The notes: generated by a model not told the origin, from the letters alone. A stretch of DNA of 39,604 bases from JBJXGC01 sp046154545 (GCA_046154545.1 JBJXGC010000327.1:1-39604), one strand, 5' to 3'. Positions 31,395 through 39,409 are shown, counted from the stretch's first letter. Made by a program: numbers and translations.

Positions 31395-31510
31395 CACCGC
31401 CAGGACACCAGGATGCCAGGTTCGCCAGATACCGCCGAGGGTGTAGGCGAGGAGCCGTGTGGGTCACCTTTGGCGCCTTCCGGGCGATCCCGGCATCCTG
31501 GCGGCGAACC
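31395..31510. repeat. Inverted pair of CGCCAAG-type repeats (copies C and D)
   Basis: Left arm 31395-31428 contains CACCGCCAGGACACCAGGAT followed by GCCAGGTTCGCCAG. Right arm 31468-31510 carries the same kind of units in the opposite orientation, ending CATCCTGGCGGCGAACC. About 39 nt separate the arms. The layout resembles a tiny mobile element (MITE- or REP-like) but no target duplication was recognised. Confidence 0.5.
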
Positions 31511-31679
31511 AGCACGGCCGCCTGTGGGGTGGGGTTCATGGTCTTGCGCAGCCATGAACCGCGAGGTTTGCGGTCACCGGGGTTCACGCGCGAAGGACCG
31601 CGTCGTTTCCTCTCTGGAGTCGCCGCAAAACCCTGAACCACCTGTATCGAAGTGGGCGCCGCACCTACGCTTAGAGCCG

Positions 31680-32159
31680 ATGGTGATTGACGCCGATGGC
31701 CTTGACGCGCTGGAAGTAGCACTCCTTGGCGTGCTCTGCGTGGGCCTGCCACCGTCGAAGGCGGCGGGCGACGACTCCTTCCGGGTCGATCACGTCACGG
31801 CGGTCGTCGTGGCCCTGGCTGACGGCTCACCGCGCGAAGCGCACCTCGACCAGGGCGGAGCTGGGGTCTCGGCGGCGTTCCGGGCACGGCTTCGTGCGGC
31901 CATTGAGGGGCTGGCGGAGAAAGGGATCGTGGCCCACCCGCCCGCCGGGCTGCCGGCGGCCGTCGGGGGATTCGAAGCCGGCCTGGAGCTGGACCTCGTG
32001 AACCCGGACGAACAGCCCGCCGTGCTGGACCGCTACCTCGCCCAGATCTGCATGGAGCGCCTCTTTAACATGAAGGCGGTCTACCCGTTCTTGATGGACC
32101 GGTATGCCCGCAGCGGTGAGGTCTGGAGGCGGCTGCGCGAAGGCGGGTACGGGGCCTGA
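31680..32159 (+). CDS. Hypothetical protein
   Basis: 159 residues starting MVIDADGLDALEVALLGVLC. It is mixed alpha/beta, acidic in the middle, with a C-terminal helical part NMKAVYPFLMDRYARSGEVW. Codon usage looks like the neighbours (strong G/C in third positions), which supports coding. The open frame extends upstream to 31374 but crosses the repeat element and is not counted. GTG at 31683 is an alternative start. No family is recognised. It ends one base before the stop of the convergent disrupted XRE gene. Confidence 0.55.
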   Translation: MVIDADGLDALEVALLGVLCVGLPPSKAAGDDSFRVDHVTAVVVALADGSPREAHLDQGGAGVSAAFRARLRAAIEGLAEKGIVAHPPAGLPAAVGGFEAGLELDLVNPDEQPAVLDRYLAQICMERLFNMKAVYPFLMDRYARSGEVWRRLREGGYGA

Positions 32160-32160
32160 C

Positions 32161-32378
32161 TCAGCTTTCGAAGATGTCCGCCACTCCATGCGGGCGACCT
32201 GTGGTTGCGTGAGCCCGGCCATGGCCGCCAGTTCCTTCTGGGTGAGCTGAAGCGTGTCCCGGACCTGGATCACGAGCGCTGGCAACTCATAGGCCGGCAG
32301 CACGGTCTCGTATGCGGCCCGAAACTCCGGGTCCCCCAGCATCTCCGCAAGGTGAACGCCAAAATCGTCCTTACTCAT
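32161..32378 (-). pseudogene. Disrupted XRE-type HTH gene (HigA/RelB-partner-like)
   Basis: From the ATG at 32378 it reads MSKDDFGVHLAEMLGDPEFR, then LPALVIQVRDTLQLTQKELA and AMAGLTQPQVARMEW, a typical short XRE antitoxin with DPEFRAAYE before the helix-turn-helix. After ARMEW the annotated frame runs on without a family match, antisense through the neighbouring gene to 31827. One frame over it would end as GVADIFES with a stop at 32161-32163. A 1-base indel after the HTH, or a fusion to antisense sequence, explains this. No toxin partner is adjacent. Confidence 0.6.
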
Positions 32379-32409
32379 TTCATGTTCCGGCTCATCGCTG
32401 TAGCTCCCG

Positions 32410-33456
32410 CTAACGGCTCTCGCAGCCGATCCCGTCGCCGTCTGGATCCAAGCGATGCGGGTCGGGCGGCAGGGCGCGGAAGTTCGCGAACGGAATGTCC
32501 TGACAGTCGAGGTCGGGCGGAGGCGACGGGATGCACACTGTTGGGTAGGCCGGGTCGCAACCATCCCGTGTCAGAACCGTCGGAACCGGGGTAGGTGCCG
32601 ATGTCGGGATTTCAGTGGGTAGACGGGTTGGTGAGGGAGCGCGCGTTGGCGACGGCGTCACGATGACTGCCGATCGGGTGGCAGTTGGGGCAGTCTGGGT
32701 CGGCGAGGGCGTCACGATGACTGCAGATTGGGTGGCAGTTGGGGCAGTCTGGGTCGGCGAGGGCGGCGGCGCAGCGACGGCGGTTGAACTCGCGCGCGGC
32801 GGAAGGGTCGAGAGGCGGGCCACTTCAGGTTCGGCCACAGCGCGGTTAATCGCCAGCGCAATACCCTCGGCGGCACTGACCTTGGCCGTGACCACACCAA
32901 CTACACGCCCGCACTCGTCAACCAGCGGGCCGCCACTGTTCCCTGGATTGAGGGCCGCGTCAGTTTGAACGAACTCGACGCCTTCGAGCGTGAGCAATCG
33001 CGAAACAGAGCCCTTCGACAGCGAGGGCCGGCCGCTTGAGCCGAGCGGAAAGCCGATGCCGTAGACCGTCATGCCGGGCCCTATCGAACCAGCGTCGGCC
33101 CAGCGGAGGCCGAGTCCGGGGCGCGGGTTCGCGGGGCGGATGAGCGCAAGATCGAGGGTCGCGCTTTCGGATATGACGTCGCCAGCCTCGGCGCTCCCGT
33201 CAGCGAGTTGCAGCACGACGCGAGCAGCACCGGCGGTGACGTGTCGGTTGGTGACGATGTCACCGGACGGTATGACGAATCCCGACGCAACTCCGCTCTC
33301 AGACTCGACTCGCACCGTTCCCGCGGCTGCGGAATTGACATCATCAAGGGAGCAGCGGAACGGAGCCGGGGTCGGCGCTGGGCCGCTGTCAGCGCTGTTG
33401 CCGCAGGCGGCGACCAAGGGGACCACCGTTAGCGCCCAAACGATCCTGACTCGCAT
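32410..33456 (-). CDS. Lipoprotein trypsin-like serine protease with C-terminal excalibur domain
   Basis: 348 residues. A lipoprotein signal ends LVAAC with Cys18. The S1C/trypsin-like domain (about 35-200) has His72 (TNRHVTAG), Asp102 (TLDLALI) and Ser174 (NPGNSGGPL). There is no PDZ domain. A Thr/Pro/Ser linker with two perfect-length 18-residue repeats leads to a C-terminal excalibur calcium-binding domain: DLDCQDIPFANF, then RLDPDGDGIGCES. The excalibur motif usually marks surface proteins and binds calcium. The ATG at 33456 has TAGACT 7 nt upstream. Confidence 0.88.
   Translation of the reverse strand: MRVRIVWALTVVPLVAACGNSADSGPAPTPAPFRCSLDDVNSAAAGTVRVESESGVASGFVIPSGDIVTNRHVTAGAARVVLQLADGSAEAGDVISESATLDLALIRPANPRPGLGLRWADAGSIGPGMTVYGIGFPLGSSGRPSLSKGSVSRLLTLEGVEFVQTDAALNPGNSGGPLVDECGRVVGVVTAKVSAAEGIALAINRAVAEPEVARLSTLPPRASSTAVAAPPPSPTQTAPTATQSAVIVTPSPTQTAPTATRSAVIVTPSPTRAPSPTRLPTEIPTSAPTPVPTVLTRDGCDPAYPTVCIPSPPPDLDCQDIPFANFRALPPDPHRLDPDGDGIGCESR
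32654..32761. repeat. 54-bp tandem repeat in the protease linker
   Basis: Two units, 32654-32707 and 32708-32761, differ at only a few bases (for example GCCGATC versus GCAGATT). They encode the 18-residue unit SPTQTAPTAT-SAVIVTP twice, probably a length-variable stalk between the protease and the excalibur domain. Confidence 0.85.
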
Positions 33457-33463
33457 ACGCGGG

Positions 33464-33469
33464 AGTCTA
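33464..33469 (-). promoter_or_regulatory. Leaderless promoter, -10 TAGACT
   Basis: TAGACT on the minus strand is 7 nt before the protease ATG at 33456. Confidence 0.4.
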
Positions 33470-33609
33470 GGCCGGATCGGTCCCGGGTACGAGATCTTAC
33501 GCAAGTCGAGCCATCCGGGTGGCTCAGGGGACGGGACAGGCAGAGCCGCTCTCGTGACCCGCCCGGGGCGCCGCGCGCCAAGCACCGCCCTCCCGTACCA
33601 TCTCTCCCC

Positions 33610-34056
33610 ATGCCCACCAAGTTCGCTGTCGGCACCGACATCATCGAGATCGACCGCGTCGCCGACGTCATCGCCCGCCATGGCGACCGCTTCCTCAGCC
33701 GCATCTTCACGCCCGACGAGATCGCCCACTGCCGCGGCCGCGTCCCCGAGCTCGCCGTCCGCTTCGCCGCCAAAGAGGCCGTGATGAAGGCCCTCGGCAC
33801 GGGAGTGCGCGGCGTCGGCTGGAAGGACATCGAAGTCCTCCCCAACCGCCGCGGGAAGCCGCTCGTCTTCCTCTATAACCGTGGCGCCGGCCGGGCCGAG
33901 CGCATCGAACTGCGCGGCCTCGAGGTCAGCCTCACCCACTCGAGGGACTTCGCCATGGCCGTCGTCGTCGGCGAACGGGCGCTCACCGAACTGGAAGACA
34001 CCCCCCGCCGGGGCGAGGCCGCCCTCGCCCTGATCGCCGAGAAAGGCCTCAGATGA
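33610..34056 (+). CDS. acpS: Holo-[acyl-carrier-protein] synthase AcpS
   Basis: 148 residues. GTDIIEIDRV with Asp10 and RFAAKEAVMKALGTG with Glu56 are the magnesium- and CoA-binding motifs. VSLTHSRDFAMAVVV is the conserved C-terminal strand. It moves phosphopantetheine from CoA to acyl carrier protein. A C-terminal extension of about 25 residues is longer than usual. The stop overlaps the start of the NAD(P)HX repair gene (ATGA). TACCAT 8 nt before the ATG may be the -10 box. Confidence 0.93.
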   Translation: MPTKFAVGTDIIEIDRVADVIARHGDRFLSRIFTPDEIAHCRGRVPELAVRFAAKEAVMKALGTGVRGVGWKDIEVLPNRRGKPLVFLYNRGAGRAERIELRGLEVSLTHSRDFAMAVVVGERALTELEDTPRRGEAALALIAEKGLR

Positions 34057-35612
34057 AGCTCGTCACCAGCGCCGAAATGCGCGCCCTCGAAGCGGCCGCC
34101 GTTGCGGCAGGCGTCAGCGAACGCCAGCTCATGGAGGAAGCCGGCCTCGCCGTCGCCCAGGAGGCCTGGATGCTCCTCGGCACCCTCGAAGGCCGCCGCA
34201 TCTTCGTCCTCGTGGGCCCCGGCAACAACGGCGGCGATGGCATCGTCGCCGCCCGCCACCTGCTCGATTGGGGCGCTGACGTCGTCATCGCCATCCCCCG
34301 CAAGCGCCGCGACAACACCCTCATTGAGGAGCTTGCCCCGCGCGAGCTGGCCATCATCGCCGGCGAAGACGACGAGGGCTTCAGCCGCATTTCCGAAGGT
34401 ATGACCACCGCCGACCTCGTCATCGACGCCCTCCTCGGCATCGGTCAGGCTCGCCCCCTCGACCCCGGGGAGCCCATCGCCGTCGCCCTCCAGAAGCTGC
34501 GCGAGGCTCGCGCTGGCTACACCCCACCCAAGCTCATCGCCGTCGACCTGCCCACTGGCGTCGATGCCGACTCCGGGCTTGTGGACCCGCTCACGGTGCC
34601 ACCGGACCTCACGGTGACCTTCGGGTTCCCGAAGGTTGGGATGTACCAGGCCCCGGCCAGCGGCGTCGTCGGCCGCGTCCAGGTGATCGACATTGGCATC
34701 CCGAAAGACGCCCAGGAGTCAGTCGGACTCGAACTGCTCACGTCCCGTTGGGCCCGCACGGCGCTCCCCAAGCGGCCTGAAGACGCCAACAAGGGCACCT
34801 TCGGCCGGGTGTTGGTGGTGGGCGGTTCGCAGCGCTACGTCAGCGCCCCACGCCTGGCAGCCACCGCCGCCTATCGTGCCGGCGCCGGCCTCGTCACCGT
34901 CGCCTGCCCGGCAGACCTCGTGTTCGCGCTCGCGCCTGCCCTCGCCGAGGCCACCTGGCTGCCCCAGGGTTCCAGCGAATCTGGCGGCCTGCCAGGAGAG
35001 ACCGCGCTCGTCCTTCGTAACGAATGGCCCGCCTTCAGCGCCGCCGTTTTCGGCCCGGGCATGGGCAACGACGGCGAGACGCGCGCCTTCACCTGGGCTG
35101 CCCTGCCGGACCTCGCGGGCCTCACCTACGGCGCCGTGCTCGATGCCGATGCCCTCAACGCCATCGCCGAAATGGACGACGGTCCGGGCCGCGTCCCGCC
35201 GAAGGCCGTCCTCACGCCGCATCCGGGGGAGATGGCGCGCCTCATGTCAACCACCGTCGCCGACGTCCAGTCGCGACGCCTCGCCATCGCCAAAGAGGCC
35301 GCCGCCAGGTACGGCTGTGTCGTCGTGCTCAAGGGCGCCCACAGCGTGGTCGCCTCCCCCGATGGCCGGGCCGGCCTCAGCCCCTTCGCCAACCCTCTCC
35401 TCGCGACCGCCGGCAGCGGCGACATCCTCGCCGGCATCGTCGGCGCCTATCTCGCCCAGGGCCTCCCGCCGTTCGACGCTGCCTGCCTCGGCGTCTATGT
35501 CCACGGCGCCACAGGCGAGGCCCTCCGCCTGGAATACGGCGATAGCGGCCTCCTCGCCAGCGAACTCGCCGACCGTCTGCCGAAAGTCGTGAAGGAACTT
35601 CGCGCTCCGTGA
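34053..35612 (+). CDS. nnr: Bifunctional NAD(P)H-hydrate epimerase / ADP-dependent dehydratase
   Basis: 519 residues, full length for the fused enzyme. The N-terminal YjeF_N epimerase domain has LMEEAGLAVAQEA and GPGNNGGDGIVAARHL. The C-terminal kinase-fold dehydratase domain (from about 240) has GTFGRVLVVGGS, AVLTPHPGEMARL and ATAGSGDILAGIVGAYLAQG. It repairs hydrated NADH and NADPH. The pairing with acpS, by a 4-nt overlap, is a common bacterial arrangement (acpS-nnr). Confidence 0.93.
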   Translation: MKLVTSAEMRALEAAAVAAGVSERQLMEEAGLAVAQEAWMLLGTLEGRRIFVLVGPGNNGGDGIVAARHLLDWGADVVIAIPRKRRDNTLIEELAPRELAIIAGEDDEGFSRISEGMTTADLVIDALLGIGQARPLDPGEPIAVALQKLREARAGYTPPKLIAVDLPTGVDADSGLVDPLTVPPDLTVTFGFPKVGMYQAPASGVVGRVQVIDIGIPKDAQESVGLELLTSRWARTALPKRPEDANKGTFGRVLVVGGSQRYVSAPRLAATAAYRAGAGLVTVACPADLVFALAPALAEATWLPQGSSESGGLPGETALVLRNEWPAFSAAVFGPGMGNDGETRAFTWAALPDLAGLTYGAVLDADALNAIAEMDDGPGRVPPKAVLTPHPGEMARLMSTTVADVQSRRLAIAKEAAARYGCVVVLKGAHSVVASPDGRAGLSPFANPLLATAGSGDILAGIVGAYLAQGLPPFDAACLGVYVHGATGEALRLEYGDSGLLASELADRLPKVVKELRAP

Positions 35613-35693
35613 TCCGGCTTGCACCGGGCCGAAGAGGCCTGACCGGGGGTTACCGGCCCTGCCGTCCTGGCGATGCTCTGGCCGAACCCTCCT

Positions 35694-35735
35694 TCGCCCT
35701 TTGTACCTTTGATCCTTTGCGTCTCATCAATGTCG
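35694..35735. repeat. 42-bp element upstream of fabF (copy E)
   Basis: It opens TCGCCCTTTGTACCTTTGAT and ends CATCAATGTCG. It is nearly identical to 39310-39352, with only a few substitutions and one 1-base gap. Read on the other strand it is built of CAAAGG units about 8-9 nt apart, like the other CGCCAAG-type repeats here. Confidence 0.7.
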
Positions 35736-35764
35736 TGCCCTCGCACCCCAGGCTCGCCACCGGA

Positions 35765-35770
35765 TATACT
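35765..35770 (+). promoter_or_regulatory. -10 box of fabF
   Basis: TATACT lies 34 nt before the GTG start. The leader contains GGAG. No good -35; the repeat element ends 29 nt upstream. Confidence 0.45.
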
Positions 35771-35804
35771 GCGAACGAACCTTAGCGGTTCCACCGGAGC
35801 TGCC

Positions 35805-37052
35805 GTGACCCGTGTCGTTATCACCGGCCTGGGGATGATCTCCCCACTCGGCCATACCGTTTGCGAGAACTGGGACGCCCTCATCGCCGGGCGTTCGGGC
35901 ACCGGGCGTATCTCCCTCTTCGACCCCTCAGGCTACGACTCCCAGGTCGCCGGCGAGGTGAAGGACTTCGACCCAACGAAGTACATGGACCGCAAAGAGG
36001 CGCGCCGCACCGACCGCTTCAGCCAGTTCGCCCTCGTCGCCGCTCAGGAAGCGCTCAAGCACGGTGACTTCGCCATCGATCCCGGGGAGGGCACGCGCGT
36101 CGCGACGGTTATCGGGACGGCCCACGGCGGCGTCATGACCCTGCTCGCTGAATACGATGCCCTCCGCGAGAAGGGGCCTGGCCGGGTCAGCCCGTTCGTC
36201 GTCCCGATGATGCTCTCCGACATGGCCTGTGCGAACGTCAGCATCAAGTTCGGGACGAAGGCCGTGAACTACAGCCTCGTCAGCGCCTGCGCCAGCGGCG
36301 CCGACAGCATCGGCGAAGCGGCGAACATCATCCGCCGCGGCGATGCGGACGCCGCCCTCGCCGGTGGCGCCGAGGCGCCCATCACCCCCCTCACCGTCGC
36401 CGGCTACTCGGCCGCCCGCGCCCTCGGCTCGAGCAACGACGACCCCGGCCGCGCCTCCCGTCCCTTCGATGCCCGCCGCAACGGCTTCATCATCGCCGAA
36501 GGCGCTGGCGTCCTCCTCCTCGAATCCGAGGAGCACGCGCTCGCCCGCGGCGCCCGGATCCTCGCCGAGCTGGCTGGCTACGGCGCCACCAGCGACGCCT
36601 TCCACATCACCCAGCCCGGTGAGCACGGCGAAGGCGCCGCCCGCGCGATGGCCATCGCCCTCGCCCACGCCGGCCTGGAACCCGACGAGATCGACTACCT
36701 CAACGCCCACGGCACCTCGACACCGCTGAATGACAGGCTCGAAACCGTCGCCATCAAGCGGGCCTTTGGCGAACACGCCTACGCCATGCCCATCAGTTCG
36801 AGCAAATCGATGACCGGCCACCTCCTCGGTGCCGCCGGCGCGATCGAGGCCTGCGTTGCCGTCATGACCATCCAGGAGGGGATCATCCCTCCAACCATCA
36901 ACTACGAAACGCCTGACCCCGACTGCGACCTCGACTATGTGCCCAACACCGCCCGTTCCGCGACCGTCGATGCCGTCATGAGCAACTCGCTGGGTTTCGG
37001 CGGACACAACGCCAGCCTGATCTTCCGGCGCTACCTGCCGGGCCCGCGGTGA
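35805..37052 (+). CDS. fabF: Beta-ketoacyl-ACP synthase II (FabF)
   Basis: 415 residues from the GTG at 35805, preceded by GGAG. The active site is complete: Cys162 (SACASGAD), His302 (NAHGTSTPLND) and His339 (SMTGHLLGAAG), matching the Cys163/His303/His340 of E. coli FabF. It extends acyl-ACP chains with malonyl-ACP. The frame is open back to 35673, but that region contains the promoter and repeat. The stop overlaps the recJ start (GTGA). Confidence 0.94.
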   Translation: MTRVVITGLGMISPLGHTVCENWDALIAGRSGTGRISLFDPSGYDSQVAGEVKDFDPTKYMDRKEARRTDRFSQFALVAAQEALKHGDFAIDPGEGTRVATVIGTAHGGVMTLLAEYDALREKGPGRVSPFVVPMMLSDMACANVSIKFGTKAVNYSLVSACASGADSIGEAANIIRRGDADAALAGGAEAPITPLTVAGYSAARALGSSNDDPGRASRPFDARRNGFIIAEGAGVLLLESEEHALARGARILAELAGYGATSDAFHITQPGEHGEGAARAMAIALAHAGLEPDEIDYLNAHGTSTPLNDRLETVAIKRAFGEHAYAMPISSSKSMTGHLLGAAGAIEACVAVMTIQEGIIPPTINYETPDPDCDLDYVPNTARSATVDAVMSNSLGFGGHNASLIFRRYLPGPR

Positions 37053-38761
37053 GCGCCGCAACCATGGCCCGCCCGGGCACGCGCTGGCGCCTGCGCGACG
37101 CCTACGCCCATCAGAAGGGCATCCCGAACTTCCCGCCGATCGTCGCCACCGTGCTCGCCGCTCGCGGCATCACGACGCGCGCCCAGGCCGACCTCTTCTA
37201 CAAACCGCACCTCGGCGCCGAGTACGACGCCCTCCTCCTCCCGGGCATGGCCGAGGCGGTCGCCCGCACGCAGCGAGCCATCCGCGAGAAGGAGACGATC
37301 GCCCTCTACGGCGACTTCGACGTCGATGGCGTCACCTCGATCGCGGTGCTCCACTTCGGGCTGCGACCGCTCGGCGCCCGGACCGTGAACTACATCCCCG
37401 ACCGCTTCAGCGAGGGCTATGGCCTCAACAAAGAGGCTGTCCGGACGCTCAGGACCCGGGGCGCCTCGCTCCTGGTCACCGCCGACTGCGGCATCAGCTC
37501 CGTCGAGGAGGTGGCCCTCGCGAACGAACTCGGCCTCGACGTGCTCATCCTCGACCACCACACCGTGCCAGAGGTAATGCCGGCGGCCGTCGCGGCGGTC
37601 AACCCCAAACGGCTCGATTCGCCCTACCCGTTCACTGAGCTGGCAGCCGTCGGTGTCGCCTACCGTTTCCTCCAGGTGCTCTACGAAGCCGAGGGTCGCA
37701 AGCTCGACGACGACGAATTCCTCGACCTCGTGGCATTGGGGACGGTGGTCGATGTTGCGCCACTCGAAGACGAGAATCGGCGCATCGTCACGGCGGGCAT
37801 CGGCCGTATGCAGCAAGGGCTGCGCCCGGGTCTGGCCGCGCTCGCCGCCGTCTCCCAAACATCGCCCGACCGCTTCAACGCCGAGACGCTGGGCTTTGCG
37901 ATCGGGCCACGGATGAACGCCGCCGGGAGGATCAAGCACGCCAGCATCGCCCTCGACCTGATGCTCGCCCCCGACATGACGGCCGCCCGGCCCCTTGCCG
38001 AACAGCTCGACCTCCTGAACAGGCAGCGCCAGCAGATGACTATCGACGCCTTCGCTCTCGCCGAAGAGCTCGCGGGCGCCGCCGACGATCCGCTCATCAT
38101 GATCGGTTCCGGCGAAATCTCCGCCGGGATCGTCGGGCTGGTGGCCTCACGGCTGGCCGAACGCCGCCACCGGCCCGCCATCGTCTACGAACGCGGCCCC
38201 GAGACGAGCCGGGCGAGCGCCCGCAGTATCCCCGCGTTCGACATCACCAAGGCGATCCGCAAAGAGAAGGATCTGCTCGTCCGCCATGGTGGGCACCGGG
38301 CCGCCGCTGGATTCACGGTCCGCAACGAGAACCTCGACCTCCTCCGCGGGCGCCTGATCAATACGGCCGCCGAGGAGCTCAGGGGCGAGTTGCTCCAGCG
38401 TGTCTTCGACATCGACGCCGAGACGCCGCTGAGCGCGCTCACGGGCCTCGAAGTGAAAGGGCTCATGCGGTTCGAGCCCTGTGGCAACGGCAACCCGAAG
38501 CCCGTCCTCCTCAGCCGCGGCGTCCGTGTCATGCGCTCGAAACTCGTGGGTGCCGACCGCGATCACATCAACCTGACGGTGAAGGATGGCCCCCTGACCT
38601 GGCCCGCCATCGCCTTCCGCCAGGCCGACAATCCACTGCCCGAGGAGATCGACATCGTCTACTCGCTCAGCCGCGAATGGGGGAGCGAACAACTGAAGCT
38701 CGAGATCCTCGATTTCGCCCCCTCAGCCGAGGGCAAGGGCGTCGAGGTGCGCGCGCCATGA
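37049..38761 (+). CDS. recJ: Single-stranded-DNA exonuclease RecJ
   Basis: 570 residues, full length. The DHH phosphoesterase motifs are YGDFDVDGVTS (Asp89, Asp91, Asp93), ADCGISS and LDHHTVPE (Asp169-His-His). The DHHA1 part has VRHGGHRAAAGFTV, and a C-terminal OB-fold-like domain follows. It degrades single-stranded DNA 5' to 3' in recombination and mismatch repair. GTG start overlapping the fabF stop; the 3' end overlaps the next gene by ATGA. Confidence 0.94.
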   Translation: MSAATMARPGTRWRLRDAYAHQKGIPNFPPIVATVLAARGITTRAQADLFYKPHLGAEYDALLLPGMAEAVARTQRAIREKETIALYGDFDVDGVTSIAVLHFGLRPLGARTVNYIPDRFSEGYGLNKEAVRTLRTRGASLLVTADCGISSVEEVALANELGLDVLILDHHTVPEVMPAAVAAVNPKRLDSPYPFTELAAVGVAYRFLQVLYEAEGRKLDDDEFLDLVALGTVVDVAPLEDENRRIVTAGIGRMQQGLRPGLAALAAVSQTSPDRFNAETLGFAIGPRMNAAGRIKHASIALDLMLAPDMTAARPLAEQLDLLNRQRQQMTIDAFALAEELAGAADDPLIMIGSGEISAGIVGLVASRLAERRHRPAIVYERGPETSRASARSIPAFDITKAIRKEKDLLVRHGGHRAAAGFTVRNENLDLLRGRLINTAAEELRGELLQRVFDIDAETPLSALTGLEVKGLMRFEPCGNGNPKPVLLSRGVRVMRSKLVGADRDHINLTVKDGPLTWPAIAFRQADNPLPEEIDIVYSLSREWGSEQLKLEILDFAPSAEGKGVEVRAP

Positions 38762-39177
38762 GCCAGGAGATCCGCCTCGCCCCCGATGCCGAGCGGGCGC
38801 TCGGCGAAGCCCAGGCCCTCTGTGCGCGCGCGAACGTCGCCATCGTCGCGGCGGAGCACCTCCTGGCCGCGGCCCTCATCATCCTCTCGGAGGGCGGGAA
38901 CGCAGCGGTCCCCGGTCGCGCCGCCGTCGAGGCCGCGCTCATGCTCGCCCAGGGCGAGGGCGACACGGCCCACAGCAACCAGGTCATGTTCGGTTCCGGC
39001 GCCCGCGACGCCATCAACGCGACTGCGCGGTCGGTCGGCGCGGCGGGTGGCTCCCTGATCGACGCGCCTACGCTCGCCCTCGGCACGATCGACTCTGGCT
39101 CTGTCAGCCCCATGTTCTACGGGGCGCTGGGCTTCTCGCAGGCCGCCCTGCGCGAGGCCATCGCTCCGGCCGGCTGA
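38758..39177 (+). CDS. Stand-alone Clp N-domain-like protein
   Basis: 139 residues. LAPDAERALGEAQALCARAN followed by VAIVAAEHLLAAALI resembles the first helices of the Clp_N repeat (adaptor-binding domain of ClpA/B/C). A second, weaker repeat begins at MFGSGARDAINATARSVG. No ATPase domain follows. Such free N-domains can act as adaptor or decoy for Clp machines; this is inference. The start overlaps the recJ stop (ATGA), so it belongs to the fabF-recJ unit. Confidence 0.65.
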   Translation: MSQEIRLAPDAERALGEAQALCARANVAIVAAEHLLAAALIILSEGGNAAVPGRAAVEAALMLAQGEGDTAHSNQVMFGSGARDAINATARSVGAAGGSLIDAPTLALGTIDSGSVSPMFYGALGFSQAALREAIAPAG

Positions 39178-39309
39178 CCGTTCGCCTTCGTGCTGGAAGG
39201 GGCCGGGAGGCCGCTCAATACCGGCGCCTGGAGGGGCCACGCGGGGCCGAAAGGAGCATGGACCACCGGACGAGCACGCCACCCACCGTGGCCCTGGCGG
39301 AATGCTCAG

Positions 39310-39352
39310 TCGCCCTTTGTACCTCTCGATCCTTTGCGTCTCATCGATGTCG
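39310..39352. repeat. 43-bp element upstream of the terminal SDR (copy F)
   Basis: It opens TCGCCCTTTGTACCTCTCGA and ends CATCGATGTCG, almost the same as the element 70 nt upstream of fabF. Here it lies 92 nt before the SDR start, in a 267-nt gap with nothing else but a -10 box. Confidence 0.7.
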
Positions 39353-39409
39353 GGCACCGCAGACCTCTCAACCCCATCCTTGCGTTTCGCCTGCCCGTCC
39401 CGTTGCGGG

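Larger units (their letters stand above)
31224..31679. other. 456-nt non-coding region with AT-rich segment and repeats
   Basis: I see no credible gene here. The part 31284-31345 is clearly more AT-rich than the surroundings and holds a 15-bp direct repeat (31318-31347). A short inverted-repeat element follows at 31395-31510. TACGCT at 31666-31671 lies 8 nt before the next ATG and may be its -10 box. Confidence 0.55.

Noticed and set aside
31395..31510. CRISPR-like array
   Set aside because: The units are only 8-9 nt, imperfect and inverted; there are no regular spacers and no cas genes.
31374..31679. Upstream extension of the hypothetical gene at 31680
   Set aside because: It crosses the inverted-repeat element and has repeat-derived sequence, not protein-like composition.
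33457..33939. Upstream extension of the protease on the minus strand
   Set aside because: It is antisense to acpS; a lipoprotein signal and a -10 box mark the true start at 33456.
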